Part shown: positions 35,719-43,469 of the stretch, in pieces
Layout of the letters: every line of letters begins with the position of its first letter
Position numbering within the stretch: the first letter of the stretch is position 1
Notes under the pieces: model-generated
Databases searched by the model: none
Seen by the model: only the letters and a program-made list of their open reading frames with translations
What the model was told of the DNA's origin: nothing
Source: REEB481 sp964586595
Lineage (GTDB): Bacteria > Bacteroidota > Bacteroidia > NS11-12g > UBA955
Direction of reading: 5' to 3'
Length of the DNA: 64,000 bases
Assembly (NCBI GenBank): GCA_964586595.1
Contig: CAZPHB010000012.1
Location: 1-64,000, forward strand
Made by a program: the position numbers and the translations under genes

Positions 35719-36198
35719 ATGCGCATACCATTGCCTCCGCATGCCCGCGTGTGGTTCTTCCTGGCAGACCGGAAATTAGACGCTCCTGATCAAGAAGAAC
35801 TGGGTGCACAACTGGAGCATTTTACAGCTTCCTGGAAATCACATGGAAGCAGCCTTTCCGCAGCGTTTGATATTCTGCTGGACCATATTGTGGTTATTGC
35901 CGTGGATGAACAAAAGGAAGCACCCTCAGGTTGCAGCATCGACAAAGCATTTCGTTTGCTTCAGGATTTCGGCAGCATCAAAGGCATTGATTTCTTCAAT
36001 CGATTGTTGGTGCCATTGGCTACCGCCGAAGGTGTGGAATTGATCCACCGCAGTCAATTGCTGCCCAAAATTGCTTCCGGAACCATACATCCAAACAACT
36101 TTTATTACGACCTAACCATCACCAATCTGGCAGCCATGGAACAGGATTTTAAGAAGCCCTTACACGCCGGTTGGGCTTTGAAAGGCCTGAACTTATGA
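35719..36198 (+). CDS. conserved Bacteroidota protein next to Fe-S subunit
   Basis: A 159-residue cytoplasmic protein. From memory, relatives in Bacteroidota are often labelled ABC transporter ATPase, but I see no Walker A, Walker B or ABC signature, so the label looks unsupported. Visible features are a WFFLADRKL start, FRLLQDFGSIKGIDFFNRLL in the middle (written here as two parts, FRLLQDFG and KGIDFFNRLL) and a C-terminal FYYDLTITN. It starts 2 bp after the Fe-S gene and its stop overlaps the exporter start by 4 bp, so it is part of a three-gene transcript. Function unknown; the constant neighbour suggests a role tied to the Fe-S oxidoreductase. Confidence 0.75.
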   Translation: MRIPLPPHARVWFFLADRKLDAPDQEELGAQLEHFTASWKSHGSSLSAAFDILLDHIVVIAVDEQKEAPSGCSIDKAFRLLQDFGSIKGIDFFNRLLVPLATAEGVELIHRSQLLPKIASGTIHPNNFYYDLTITNLAAMEQDFKKPLHAGWALKGLNL

Positions 36199-37400
36199 AG
36201 CGCAGCCCACTGTTCACCCTGTTCCTAACCATCTTCATTGATTTACTGGGCTTTGGCATTGCCATTCCCATCCTACCTGTTTTTTCCAAAGAGCTTGCCC
36301 TAAAAGCCGGTTTAAACTGGGATGCAGATGTGCTCACCGGCATTGTTGCCGCCAGTTACAGCCTGATGCAGTTTGTGTTCGCGCCCATTTGGGGCAACAT
36401 CAGCGATCATCGGGGCCGCAGGCCCATCATCCTGGGATCCATACTCATCACCTCGGCAGGTTATTTTGTGTTGGGATGGAGCAGCAGTTTCTGGACCTTA
36501 CTCCTGGCGCGCCTGATTTCGGGGATGGGAAGCGCAAATATTTCAGCAGCCCAGGCGTATATCGCCGACATTACTCCGCCGCATGAACGCGCAAAACGTA
36601 TGGGTCTGATTGGCGCTGCCTTTGGTTTGGGATTTGTATTTGGTCCGCCCATTGGCGGCTGGCTTGCTAAGGAAGGTGGAATGCACCACATTGGTTTCTT
36701 CACCGGAGGGCTCTGCCTGTTCAACTTTGTGCTGGCCTGGTTTACCCTGCCTGAATCGCTGACACAGCGCACCCGCGACAGAAAACCTTGGTTTCAGTCG
36801 TTCCAGGCCATTGGAACCGCATTAAACCACCCCTTGATTGGCGCATTGTTCCTCATCAACTTCGTGGTTATTGTTGCCTTCAGCATGATGCAAACCAATG
36901 CCAGTTTGCTTTGGAACGAACAGTTTTCCCTGAACAATGCGCAATCCGGTAACTTGTTCGGGTTTATCGGTGTATGCAGTGCCTTGATTCAAGGCTTGTT
37001 TATCGGATATTTCACCAAATGGATGGGCGCACCCAAACTGCTGATGCTTGGCATTCTGCTGCTTTGTCTTGGCATTGTAGGCATTCCCTTTCCGCCGGTT
37101 CCATGGTTTTACCTGTTCACCGCCTTCAGCTTGTTGTTGATTGCGCTTGGAAATGGAATGATCATGCCTTCGGTAAACGCGTTAATTTCCGTGAATACCG
37201 ACCCACAGGCACAGGGCAAGACCCTGGGAGCCCTGCAAAGTACAGGCGCCCTTGCCCGCGGCATTGGTCCACTCATCGCAGGATTTTTATACAGCATTGA
37301 CTTCCACTTTCCCTATACCGGCGCCGGGTTGTTGTTGCTGCTGAGTTTGTTGCTGGCCTGGAAACTCAGCCGCTCCGGACTTGGCAGACCTTCCGTTTAA
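36195..37400 (+). CDS. MFS exporter, TetA/TCR type
   Basis: A 401-residue major facilitator with twelve predicted helices. The loop 2-3 motif A is GNISDHRGRRPIIL, helix 5 motif C carries GAAFGLGFVFGPPIGG (~150-165), and the N-terminal FLTIFIDLLGFGIAIPILPV resembles the tetracycline/DHA1 group. It probably exports small organic compounds in exchange for protons; real tetracycline resistance cannot be claimed. The ATG at 36195 overlaps the upstream stop by 4 bp. The stop shares a TTAA with the convergent yidD stop, so there is no separate terminator. Confidence 0.87.
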   Translation: MKRSPLFTLFLTIFIDLLGFGIAIPILPVFSKELALKAGLNWDADVLTGIVAASYSLMQFVFAPIWGNISDHRGRRPIILGSILITSAGYFVLGWSSSFWTLLLARLISGMGSANISAAQAYIADITPPHERAKRMGLIGAAFGLGFVFGPPIGGWLAKEGGMHHIGFFTGGLCLFNFVLAWFTLPESLTQRTRDRKPWFQSFQAIGTALNHPLIGALFLINFVVIVAFSMMQTNASLLWNEQFSLNNAQSGNLFGFIGVCSALIQGLFIGYFTKWMGAPKLLMLGILLLCLGIVGIPFPPVPWFYLFTAFSLLLIALGNGMIMPSVNALISVNTDPQAQGKTLGALQSTGALARGIGPLIAGFLYSIDFHFPYTGAGLLLLLSLLLAWKLSRSGLGRPSV

Positions 37401-37621
37401 GGAACTGGATCGTATCCGCTTCCGCCCCAGGGATGGCAACGACCAATCCTCCTGATGGCCAGTTTCAAACCTTTCCAGGGTCCATGTTTTTGTAACGCTT
37501 CCACCGCATATTGAGAACAGGTTGGCGTATAGCGACAGGAAGGCGGAATCATCGGCGAAATCATCCTTTGGTAGATACGCACGAAAAACACCAATATGCT
37601 AATCAATATGTTTCGCAACAT
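37397..37621 (-). CDS. yidD: membrane protein insertion efficiency factor YidD
   Basis: A 74-residue protein with an N-terminal amphipathic/hydrophobic helix (ILISILVFFVRIYQRMISP) and the cysteine-rich family core CRYTPTCSQYAVEAL and GRCHPWGGSGYDP. It is thought to aid YidC-mediated membrane insertion. I chose the ATG at 37621 because the family begins close to this helix; longer starts lie within rnpA. It overlaps the 3' end of rnpA by 23 bp, following the classic rpmH-rnpA-yidD order. Confidence 0.9.
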   Translation of the reverse strand: MLRNILISILVFFVRIYQRMISPMIPPSCRYTPTCSQYAVEALQKHGPWKGLKLAIRRIGRCHPWGGSGYDPVP

Positions 37622-37991
37622 CTGCCTTGAATTTATCGAGCAAGCGAAGATAAGTTTGAAGTAATTGGTGGTAAGCAACTTCGTCACTTCCATGATACAT
37701 CAAAGCAATATTCAGATGCGTTTTTTTGTCCTCACAGAAATCCAATAGCGTGTATTTGTTCAGGCGATAGAGCTCTCGAAGCACCCTGCGTATTCGGTTT
37801 CTTGTCACAGCTTTTTTAAATCGGCGTGCCGAGACAACAAAAACAACACGAACAGGAACAGATGAGGGTTGGGCAAGCACCCAGTTTATTCTGAAGGGAA
37901 ACTGTCCTACAGAGAAGGATTTTTGAAACAAAGCGCTGATTGGCTTTGCTCCCCGAAGTCTTTCGCCCCTGCGCAGCGTTGCTTTGCGCAT
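37599..37991 (-). CDS. rnpA: ribonuclease P protein component
   Basis: A 130-residue basic protein that binds the RNase P RNA and helps 5' processing of tRNA precursors. The conserved RNR motif is AVTRNRIRRVLRELYR (~60-75) after VVSARRFKKA, and the start RKATLRRGERLRG is typical. It lies 18 bp after rpmH and overlaps yidD. The RNA subunit gene was not found in this window. Confidence 0.93.
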   Translation of the reverse strand: MRKATLRRGERLRGAKPISALFQKSFSVGQFPFRINWVLAQPSSVPVRVVFVVSARRFKKAVTRNRIRRVLRELYRLNKYTLLDFCEDKKTHLNIALMYHGSDEVAYHQLLQTYLRLLDKFKADVAKHID

Positions 37992-38009
37992 GGTTCCGCT
38001 GTTAGGAGC

Positions 38010-38168
38010 TTAACCTTTGTGCCCGCGTTCGTCGGAAACGGTGAGCTTGTGGCGACCCCTTGCGCGGCGAGCTGCCAGAACCTTTCTGCCATTGGCAGTG
38101 CTCATCCTGTTGCGGAAACCGTGTTTGTTGCGGCGCTTGCGGGTACTTGGATTATAGGTTGGTTGCAT
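38010..38168 (-). CDS. rpmH: 50S ribosomal protein L34
   Basis: A 52-residue, strongly basic protein: MQPTYNPSTRKRRNKHGF, then RMSTANGRKVLAARRARGR and the end HKLTVSDERGHKG. This is a full-length L34. The start codon is at 38168 and the stop at 38010-38012, 18 bp before rnpA. A consensus promoter (38194-38225) precedes it. No dnaA or origin lies on the other side, where the two-component operon ends instead, so this locus is not next to a recognisable origin. Confidence 0.96.
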   Translation of the reverse strand: MQPTYNPSTRKRRNKHGFRNRMSTANGRKVLAARRARGRHKLTVSDERGHKG

Positions 38169-38193
38169 GGCTGACCGGTTTTTTTATGGGCTG

Positions 38194-38225
38194 CAAAGAT
38201 AGTAAGTTTTGGTTATCTGTGGCAA
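38194..38225 (-). promoter_or_regulatory. promoter for rpmH-rnpA-yidD
   Basis: On the minus strand TTG (38225-38223) is followed after 21 bp by TATCTTTG (38201-38194), a full TAnnTTTG. The box ends 25 nt before the rpmH ATG, giving a leader of about 19 nt. Confidence 0.65.
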
Positions 38226-38238
38226 GCCCAACAGAAAA

Positions 38239-38934
38239 TCATTGTTTATCTGTTTTGAGGAGCAGGGTTTTACCTCCGCTCAGGATCAATCGGTCTTCCT
38301 GTAAGGAAACAAGGAACTGCCTGTTCACGCAAAAGTTTTTGGTACAAAGAAACCCAAGCGGTGCGAGCAGTTGTGCATAGGCATCCAGTTGTTTATCCTG
38401 ACGATACATCTGTCCATCGGTGGTGTATAACAGACAACCCGGGAACACGGATTCCACGAATAAGAGGTCTTCCAGCTTCAGGATTTCTTGCCTTCCTTTC
38501 GGGAAAACCGGCAGTGCCTCAAAGCGATGCCTGAGCATCCACAGGGCTTCGTGTACGGCCGCTACTGAGTTGCCCAGACTTTGCTTCCGCAAGTACTTCA
38601 CGGCATCGGAAAGTTCGGAGGTGTCCACCGGTTTGTGCAAACAAGGTACGCCGGAGAATTGCAAAGCACGCACGCTGTATTCGTCATAGGCGGTAATAAA
38701 GATGGTTTTGAATGACAGTTCAGGCAAATGCTCGAGCAGTTGAAACGAATCGCCATCTTTCAGACTGATGTCGAGGAATACCAATTCTGGTTGCGATTGT
38801 GCAATCAGATTTATACCGGAACGGATGTCTGCGGCTTCGCCAACGAGCACAACATCAGGACATACCATTTGAAGCAGCACCCGCAATACCTCCCGGGATT
38901 TGGTTTCGTCATCTATAATGATGGCCTTCATCAT
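38239..38934 (-). CDS. LytTR-family response regulator (second of operon)
   Basis: A 231-residue regulator with a receiver domain (Asp8, Asp9, phospho-acceptor Asp55 in LVFLDISL, Thr81, Lys101 in HKPVD) and a C-terminal LytTR DNA-binding domain (~140-231; VFPKGRQEILKLEDLLFVES, LCTKNFCVNR). It should bind direct-repeat DNA sites and activate transcription when phosphorylated. Its start overlaps the sensor kinase gene by 26 bp, so it is translated from the same message and is the most likely partner of that kinase. Two adjacent ATGs (38934, 38931) are possible. Targets are unknown. Confidence 0.88.
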   Translation of the reverse strand: MMKAIIIDDETKSREVLRVLLQMVCPDVVLVGEAADIRSGINLIAQSQPELVFLDISLKDGDSFQLLEHLPELSFKTIFITAYDEYSVRALQFSGVPCLHKPVDTSELSDAVKYLRKQSLGNSVAAVHEALWMLRHRFEALPVFPKGRQEILKLEDLLFVESVFPGCLLYTTDGQMYRQDKQLDAYAQLLAPLGFLCTKNFCVNRQFLVSLQEDRLILSGGKTLLLKTDKQ

Positions 38935-41900
38935 CGTGGTGCAGGTTTACAGGTATATAAATGGCTACACGGGTGCCACAAGCTTCACCGTTGGGCGATT
39001 TCAAATCGGTGATGGTTACCGAAACTTTGTCTTTGAAGCGCCGATTCAACATTTCCAGGCGCTGTCGGGTAACGCTCATCCCCGTGCTTTCATGTCGGCT
39101 TCGCCTGGCTTGATTCAACAGCTGAGATTTCTCGCGGCCAATGCCATTGTCTTCCACCACGCAGTAAATGTGGTTGCCCATTTGTTCCATCAAAATATCC
39201 AGCCGATGTCTGCCCTCCGGCATCGGCGTTAAACCGTGCAGGATGGCGTTTTCCACATAAGGCTGAATAATCATGGAAGGAATCATCACCTGGGTACCCC
39301 TCAGCCCCTCGTTCAGGGAAATGCTGTAGTCAAGGTTTCCGTCCAGGCGCAATTTTTCCAGTTCCAGATAAGTTTCCAACGACTGTAATTCTTGGTCGAG
39401 CGGGATAAAACTGAAGCGACTGTTTTGGAGGATTTGCCGCATCAGCGAACTGAACTTTGCAAGGTACGCATAGGCTTCACCGGCACTTTTGTTCAGTACA
39501 TAATACTGTATGCTGTTGATGGAGTTAAAGATGAAATGAGGATTCATCTGTCCTCTGAGTGCTTTTAACTCTGTTTCTGCAAGGCTCAGTTGGTAATTGC
39601 GGCGCAAGGCACGGGTGCGGATGCGGAACACCAGCCAAATCAGGCCGAGGAACAATCCACCCATCAGTACCAGAAACCACCAGGTGCGCCAATAAGGAGG
39701 TAAAATCTGCACGTGCAATGTTGCCGGCATGGCCGACCAAATGCCATCATCGTTGCTTGCCTGCACCTGAAAGATGTAGCTTCCCGGCGGAAGATTGGTA
39801 TAAGAAGCGCTGCGGTTGTCTCCTGCCTCAATCCATGATTCATCCAAACCTTCCAGCCGATACCTGAACTTGTTCTGTGCACTGTTCACAAAGCTCAAGC
39901 CGGTAAAATCTATCCGAAGAAAGTTCTGATTGTGCCGCAGCACCATATTACTGCCGGTATGGTAGCTGCTGTCAAAGGGAAAAGGCTTTTCCATCACTTT
40001 CAAACCGGTAATGGCCGTAAGCGGTGGTGTGGTGTTGATGCGCAGGGCCTCGGGTTTAAAGTAGTTGATGCCGTTGATGCCGCCGAACCAAAGATTTCCG
40101 TCTCTGGTTTTCAAGTATGTTCCTTCATTGAATTCTAAACTTTGAACCCTAGAGCTTTGGCTTAAATGCCTGAAGGTTCCCTGGGCAGGCGAATACACCA
40201 TCAACCCTCTGTTGGAAGACATCCACCAGTTTCCTTTTTGATCCAGCAACAACCCGTAAACAACATCATTGAATAAGCCATTGGCCGTGGTAAGTGCATG
40301 TACCTGTTCGCTGCGGCAATCAAGAATATTCAAACCACCCCCATAAGTTCCCAACAACAATGTATCCATGCCCAGGGGCACTGCACACATCACATTATTG
40401 CTGCTGAGGCTTTTGCCGGCACCTTGTTGTTGGGTATAGCGTTTGCGCACGGTTCCATCCAAACCAACCAGAAGCAACCCATGTCCAAAGGTGGCGCACA
40501 GCAAATGGTTCTTTCTTGGGTCGTAACGCACCTCCATGATTTGGTAATCGGGGAGGTTGGGCTGTTTTCTGAGCGTTTCAGGAATAACCTGGAAATGTGT
40601 TAATACATGCTTGTCGGCATGGAAGCGCCATAATCCGGCGGTGGTGCCGAGCCATAATCCACCATCCGGAGCCTGCGTGATGCTTTTCACCTGGAGTTCC
40701 TGCAATTGCTGGCCTTCAGCGGTTTTATCCAAAACCTTTTTAAAGGTGCGTGTTTGGGGATTAAAGCGAAAAAGACCGTCGTTGCCGGCGCCCACCCAGT
40801 ACCTGCCTTGTGCATCCCGAAATATGGAACGCACAGAATTAGAGGGCAGCCCGCTGCAATTGTCCGCCCCGTAGTGCATGATCAAACCTGAAGGTGTGAT
40901 CTTGTTGATGCCCCCATCCAGGCTGCCGGACCAAATACTTCCATCCACATCTTCAAAGAACCCGTAAGTGTTTCCTGTAGAAAGGGAACCTGGATCACCC
41001 GGAACATGCCGCAATAAGCCAAATTGCTGGTTCAGCGGCTTATACACGCTGAGTCCACTGAGGGTGCCAATCCATACATTGCCTTCCCTGTCTTCTTCCA
41101 AACACAATACCGAGTTGTTGGAAAGTCCTTCGGTACTGAAGGCATTATACATACAGCTTACGGATTCCGTGAGCTCACGGTCTTGAATGCTAAACCGCTG
41201 CACGCCGTTAAAGTAGTTGTTGGCGCACCACAGGTATCCGCGTGTATCTGCTTTCATCGCGATGATGTTTCGAAATAGCGCTTCACTGCCGGGCATTTGG
41301 ACCCCATGCACCTGCCCGTTGCCAATCCATTTCAAGCCTTCCTGATAGGTGGCCGCGAACACATGGGCGCCATGAAAAGCGATGGCCAGCACCGTGCTTT
41401 CCATAAGCCATGAAGCCTTTACCTGATTGGGATGTGCCGGGTCAAGAACACGGATGCCTCCTTGTCCGCCCAGCCACAACATCCCATCGGATGAAAAACC
41501 CATACAATAGGGCAAAAAGTTGCTGTCGTTTTGCAGTACGGACAAAGGATTGATTTCAGGAGTTTTTGTTTCTGCCAGCCATGCCCCCCCTTGTTGCAGC
41601 AACCAACACACATAACCGGCAGTCGATGATTCAATGCTCAGGATGGGCAGTCGCGCCGGATTGCAGCGCTGAAATTCCGGACGACGCTGAAAACGCCCGC
41701 TCCGGCTGTTGTACAGTGTGATGCTCCCGTCGTTGGCACCAATCCAGATTCTGTTCAGCCGGTCTTCCGCCAATGCAGTAAGGTAATTGTCCTGCAATCC
41801 GCTGGCCGACATAGGCTGACTGCGGAACACGGTGAATTCATGCCCGTCGTAACGGTTCAAACCCTCAGCGGTAGCTATCCACATAAACCCATCGGAAGAT

Positions 41901-42031
41901 TGAATCACATCCAGCACTGTGCTGGCTGATAACCCTTGGTTTACTGAATAATTGTCGAAACGCAACTGGGCCTGCAATGCCAGCGTTTGCAACAACAAAA
42001 CAACAGAAACAATAAACCGATACAATCGCAT
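38909..42031 (-). CDS. Reg_prop/Y_Y_Y sensor histidine kinase, LytS-type
   Basis: A 1040-residue sensor. A signal peptide (~1-21) precedes about nine Reg_prop propeller blades with WIG/WxG motifs (FMWIATAEGLNRYDG, NVWIGTLSGLSVY, RYWVGAGNDGLFRF), a Y_Y_Y domain (LEGLDESWIEAG, GSYIFQVQASNDDG) and a TM helix at about 785-803. The kinase core is the LytS class: His832 in NPHFIFNS, the N-box QPYVENAILHG (Asn928) and the G1 box EDNGIG (~961-966). The propeller would sense a ligand in the periplasm and the core would phosphorylate LytTR regulators. It overlaps the upstream regulator by one base (TAATG) and the downstream regulator by 26 bp. Confidence 0.9.
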   Translation of the reverse strand: MRLYRFIVSVVLLLQTLALQAQLRFDNYSVNQGLSASTVLDVIQSSDGFMWIATAEGLNRYDGHEFTVFRSQPMSASGLQDNYLTALAEDRLNRIWIGANDGSITLYNSRSGRFQRRPEFQRCNPARLPILSIESSTAGYVCWLLQQGGAWLAETKTPEINPLSVLQNDSNFLPYCMGFSSDGMLWLGGQGGIRVLDPAHPNQVKASWLMESTVLAIAFHGAHVFAATYQEGLKWIGNGQVHGVQMPGSEALFRNIIAMKADTRGYLWCANNYFNGVQRFSIQDRELTESVSCMYNAFSTEGLSNNSVLCLEEDREGNVWIGTLSGLSVYKPLNQQFGLLRHVPGDPGSLSTGNTYGFFEDVDGSIWSGSLDGGINKITPSGLIMHYGADNCSGLPSNSVRSIFRDAQGRYWVGAGNDGLFRFNPQTRTFKKVLDKTAEGQQLQELQVKSITQAPDGGLWLGTTAGLWRFHADKHVLTHFQVIPETLRKQPNLPDYQIMEVRYDPRKNHLLCATFGHGLLLVGLDGTVRKRYTQQQGAGKSLSSNNVMCAVPLGMDTLLLGTYGGGLNILDCRSEQVHALTTANGLFNDVVYGLLLDQKGNWWMSSNRGLMVYSPAQGTFRHLSQSSRVQSLEFNEGTYLKTRDGNLWFGGINGINYFKPEALRINTTPPLTAITGLKVMEKPFPFDSSYHTGSNMVLRHNQNFLRIDFTGLSFVNSAQNKFRYRLEGLDESWIEAGDNRSASYTNLPPGSYIFQVQASNDDGIWSAMPATLHVQILPPYWRTWWFLVLMGGLFLGLIWLVFRIRTRALRRNYQLSLAETELKALRGQMNPHFIFNSINSIQYYVLNKSAGEAYAYLAKFSSLMRQILQNSRFSFIPLDQELQSLETYLELEKLRLDGNLDYSISLNEGLRGTQVMIPSMIIQPYVENAILHGLTPMPEGRHRLDILMEQMGNHIYCVVEDNGIGREKSQLLNQARRSRHESTGMSVTRQRLEMLNRRFKDKVSVTITDLKSPNGEACGTRVAIYIPVNLHHDDEGHHYR

Positions 42032-42774
42032 TACAATTTGGTAAGGGTAGCCATAAACGCCTCTTTACGCCGTTTGCTTACATCTACCTGATGTCCATTG
42101 GACATCACCACATATCCACCCTCACCGCGAACATAACGCCGCAATTCATTCAGGTTGATGAGGTAACTTTTATGCACCCTGAAAAACCCGCGTTGCAGCA
42201 GCAATCCTTCAAATTCACCAATATTCTTGGACACGGTCAGCTTTTCATCGCCTTTCATGAAGAAGTATGTATATGCACCATCGCCCTTGCAATAAATCAG
42301 ATTCCTGAGTTTAACGAATACAAAACCCTCGCTGCTGCTGAGCGCTATCTGATCTTCACCCTGGCTGCGCAGATTCTGAATCAATACTTCATATCTTTTT
42401 TCGGCATCTGCTGTTTTTCTTTTCTCGGCTACCTTTTTTACCGCTTCACGCAACTGCGCAACATCAATGGGTTTCAACAGGTAATCGGCGGCATCACTGC
42501 GAAATGCACGAGAGGCATACTGCTCATAACCGGTGGTGAACACAAGTTCAGGACCATCGTCCGGCAGTTGTTCCGCAAGATCAAAACCGCTTTCCCCATC
42601 CAGTTCCACATCCAGAAACAACAGATCAGGAACCAGGTTTCGGTTCATTTCCAGACCTTCTGCCAATGTTCCTGCCATGCCCACAACAGTTACCTCAGGC
42701 ACAAATTCACGCAACAGTGCGGCCAATGCCTGGCGACTGTTTGCTTCATCATCAACAATGAGTGCTTTCATCAT
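42031..42774 (-). CDS. LytTR-family response regulator (first of operon)
   Basis: A 247-residue regulator with the same layout as the other one in this operon: Asp8/Asp9, phospho-acceptor Asp55 in LLFLDVEL, Thr80/81, Lys101 in LLKPID, then a basic helical linker (VAEKRKTADAEKRYE) and a LytTR domain (~150-247; IALSSSEGFVFVKLRNLIY, FFRVHKSYLINLNEL). It overlaps the degenerate kinase gene by 4 bp at its 5' end and shares a TAATG with the sensor kinase at its 3' end. Two regulators with one complete kinase suggest branching or cross-talk. Confidence 0.9.
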   Translation of the reverse strand: MMKALIVDDEANSRQALAALLREFVPEVTVVGMAGTLAEGLEMNRNLVPDLLFLDVELDGESGFDLAEQLPDDGPELVFTTGYEQYASRAFRSDAADYLLKPIDVAQLREAVKKVAEKRKTADAEKRYEVLIQNLRSQGEDQIALSSSEGFVFVKLRNLIYCKGDGAYTYFFMKGDEKLTVSKNIGEFEGLLLQRGFFRVHKSYLINLNELRRYVRGEGGYVVMSNGHQVDVSKRRKEAFMATLTKL

Positions 42775-43397
42775 AAAGATTGGTATTTATTAAGCGTTAA
42801 AACAGCTCCGCGGGCATACTCGCGATATTCGACTTCTGCCGGGAACAGTTGCATTCTTTCTTCAAATAGTTCCATCCGCAATTGCTGTTCAGACTTAAGC
42901 TTCAGGGTTTTAAAAGCCGGAAGCTCTTGGCCGGCCTGCACTTCTATCTGTATTGCTCCTTCCATGGCACGTGGCGTGACCTTTAGGACTACAGGCATCG
43001 TGGCGCGCAAAGCGCGGAACAACTGCCGCTCCAACATGGGCATGCAAAACAAACCGGGTACTTGGTAAACAGATTGCACTTCATCCCATTCCAGGGAACA
43101 TTCTGGTTTGTATCGCGTATGTTCGAGTGCAGCGTATGAATGCAACGCGACTTGTTCCTCCATCCAGTTGACGTGCGGTGCTGCGCCAAGGGCGCTCAGG
43201 TTTCTTAAGTAGCCGGAGAACAGATTCAGCAGGTACAGGCCCTGTTCACGCTCATTGGTGAGCAGTGCGAGCTGCAATGCCGCCAAGCCGTTAAATACGG
43301 CGTGCGCAGCCTGATAGCTCCTCAGGAGCATGAGCGTATTGCGTTCCAAGCCGGGCTGATACTGCTTCATCTTCTCTTGGGAAGGTACGGCAGACAC
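42771..43397 (-). CDS. degenerate LytS-type kinase-like protein
   Basis: A 208-residue soluble protein with no obvious annotation. It aligns by eye along its length with the LytS-type core of the kinase in the same operon: AHAVFNGL (His32, Phe35, Asn36) matches PHFIFNSI, LEHTR (Arg95) lies exactly 63 residues after the histidine as in the real kinase, and PGLFCMPMLERQ matches PSMIIQPYVENA. The Mg-binding Asn of the N-box is Arg124, and no DNGIG box is seen. So the phospho-acceptor His is kept but ATP binding is probably lost. Starts: GTG 43397 or ATG 43370. It overlaps the first regulator by 4 bp. A pseudokinase or phosphotransfer role is inference. Confidence 0.6.
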   Translation of the reverse strand: MSAVPSQEKMKQYQPGLERNTLMLLRSYQAAHAVFNGLAALQLALLTNEREQGLYLLNLFSGYLRNLSALGAAPHVNWMEEQVALHSYAALEHTRYKPECSLEWDEVQSVYQVPGLFCMPMLERQLFRALRATMPVVLKVTPRAMEGAIQIEVQAGQELPAFKTLKLKSEQQLRMELFEERMQLFPAEVEYREYARGAVLTLNKYQSL

Positions 43398-43469
43398 CCG
43401 GTACAGGCAAAAGGAAAATAATAAGCGGGATGAAATCGATTACCAGCGGCGGCTGGATTCAATCTTCGC

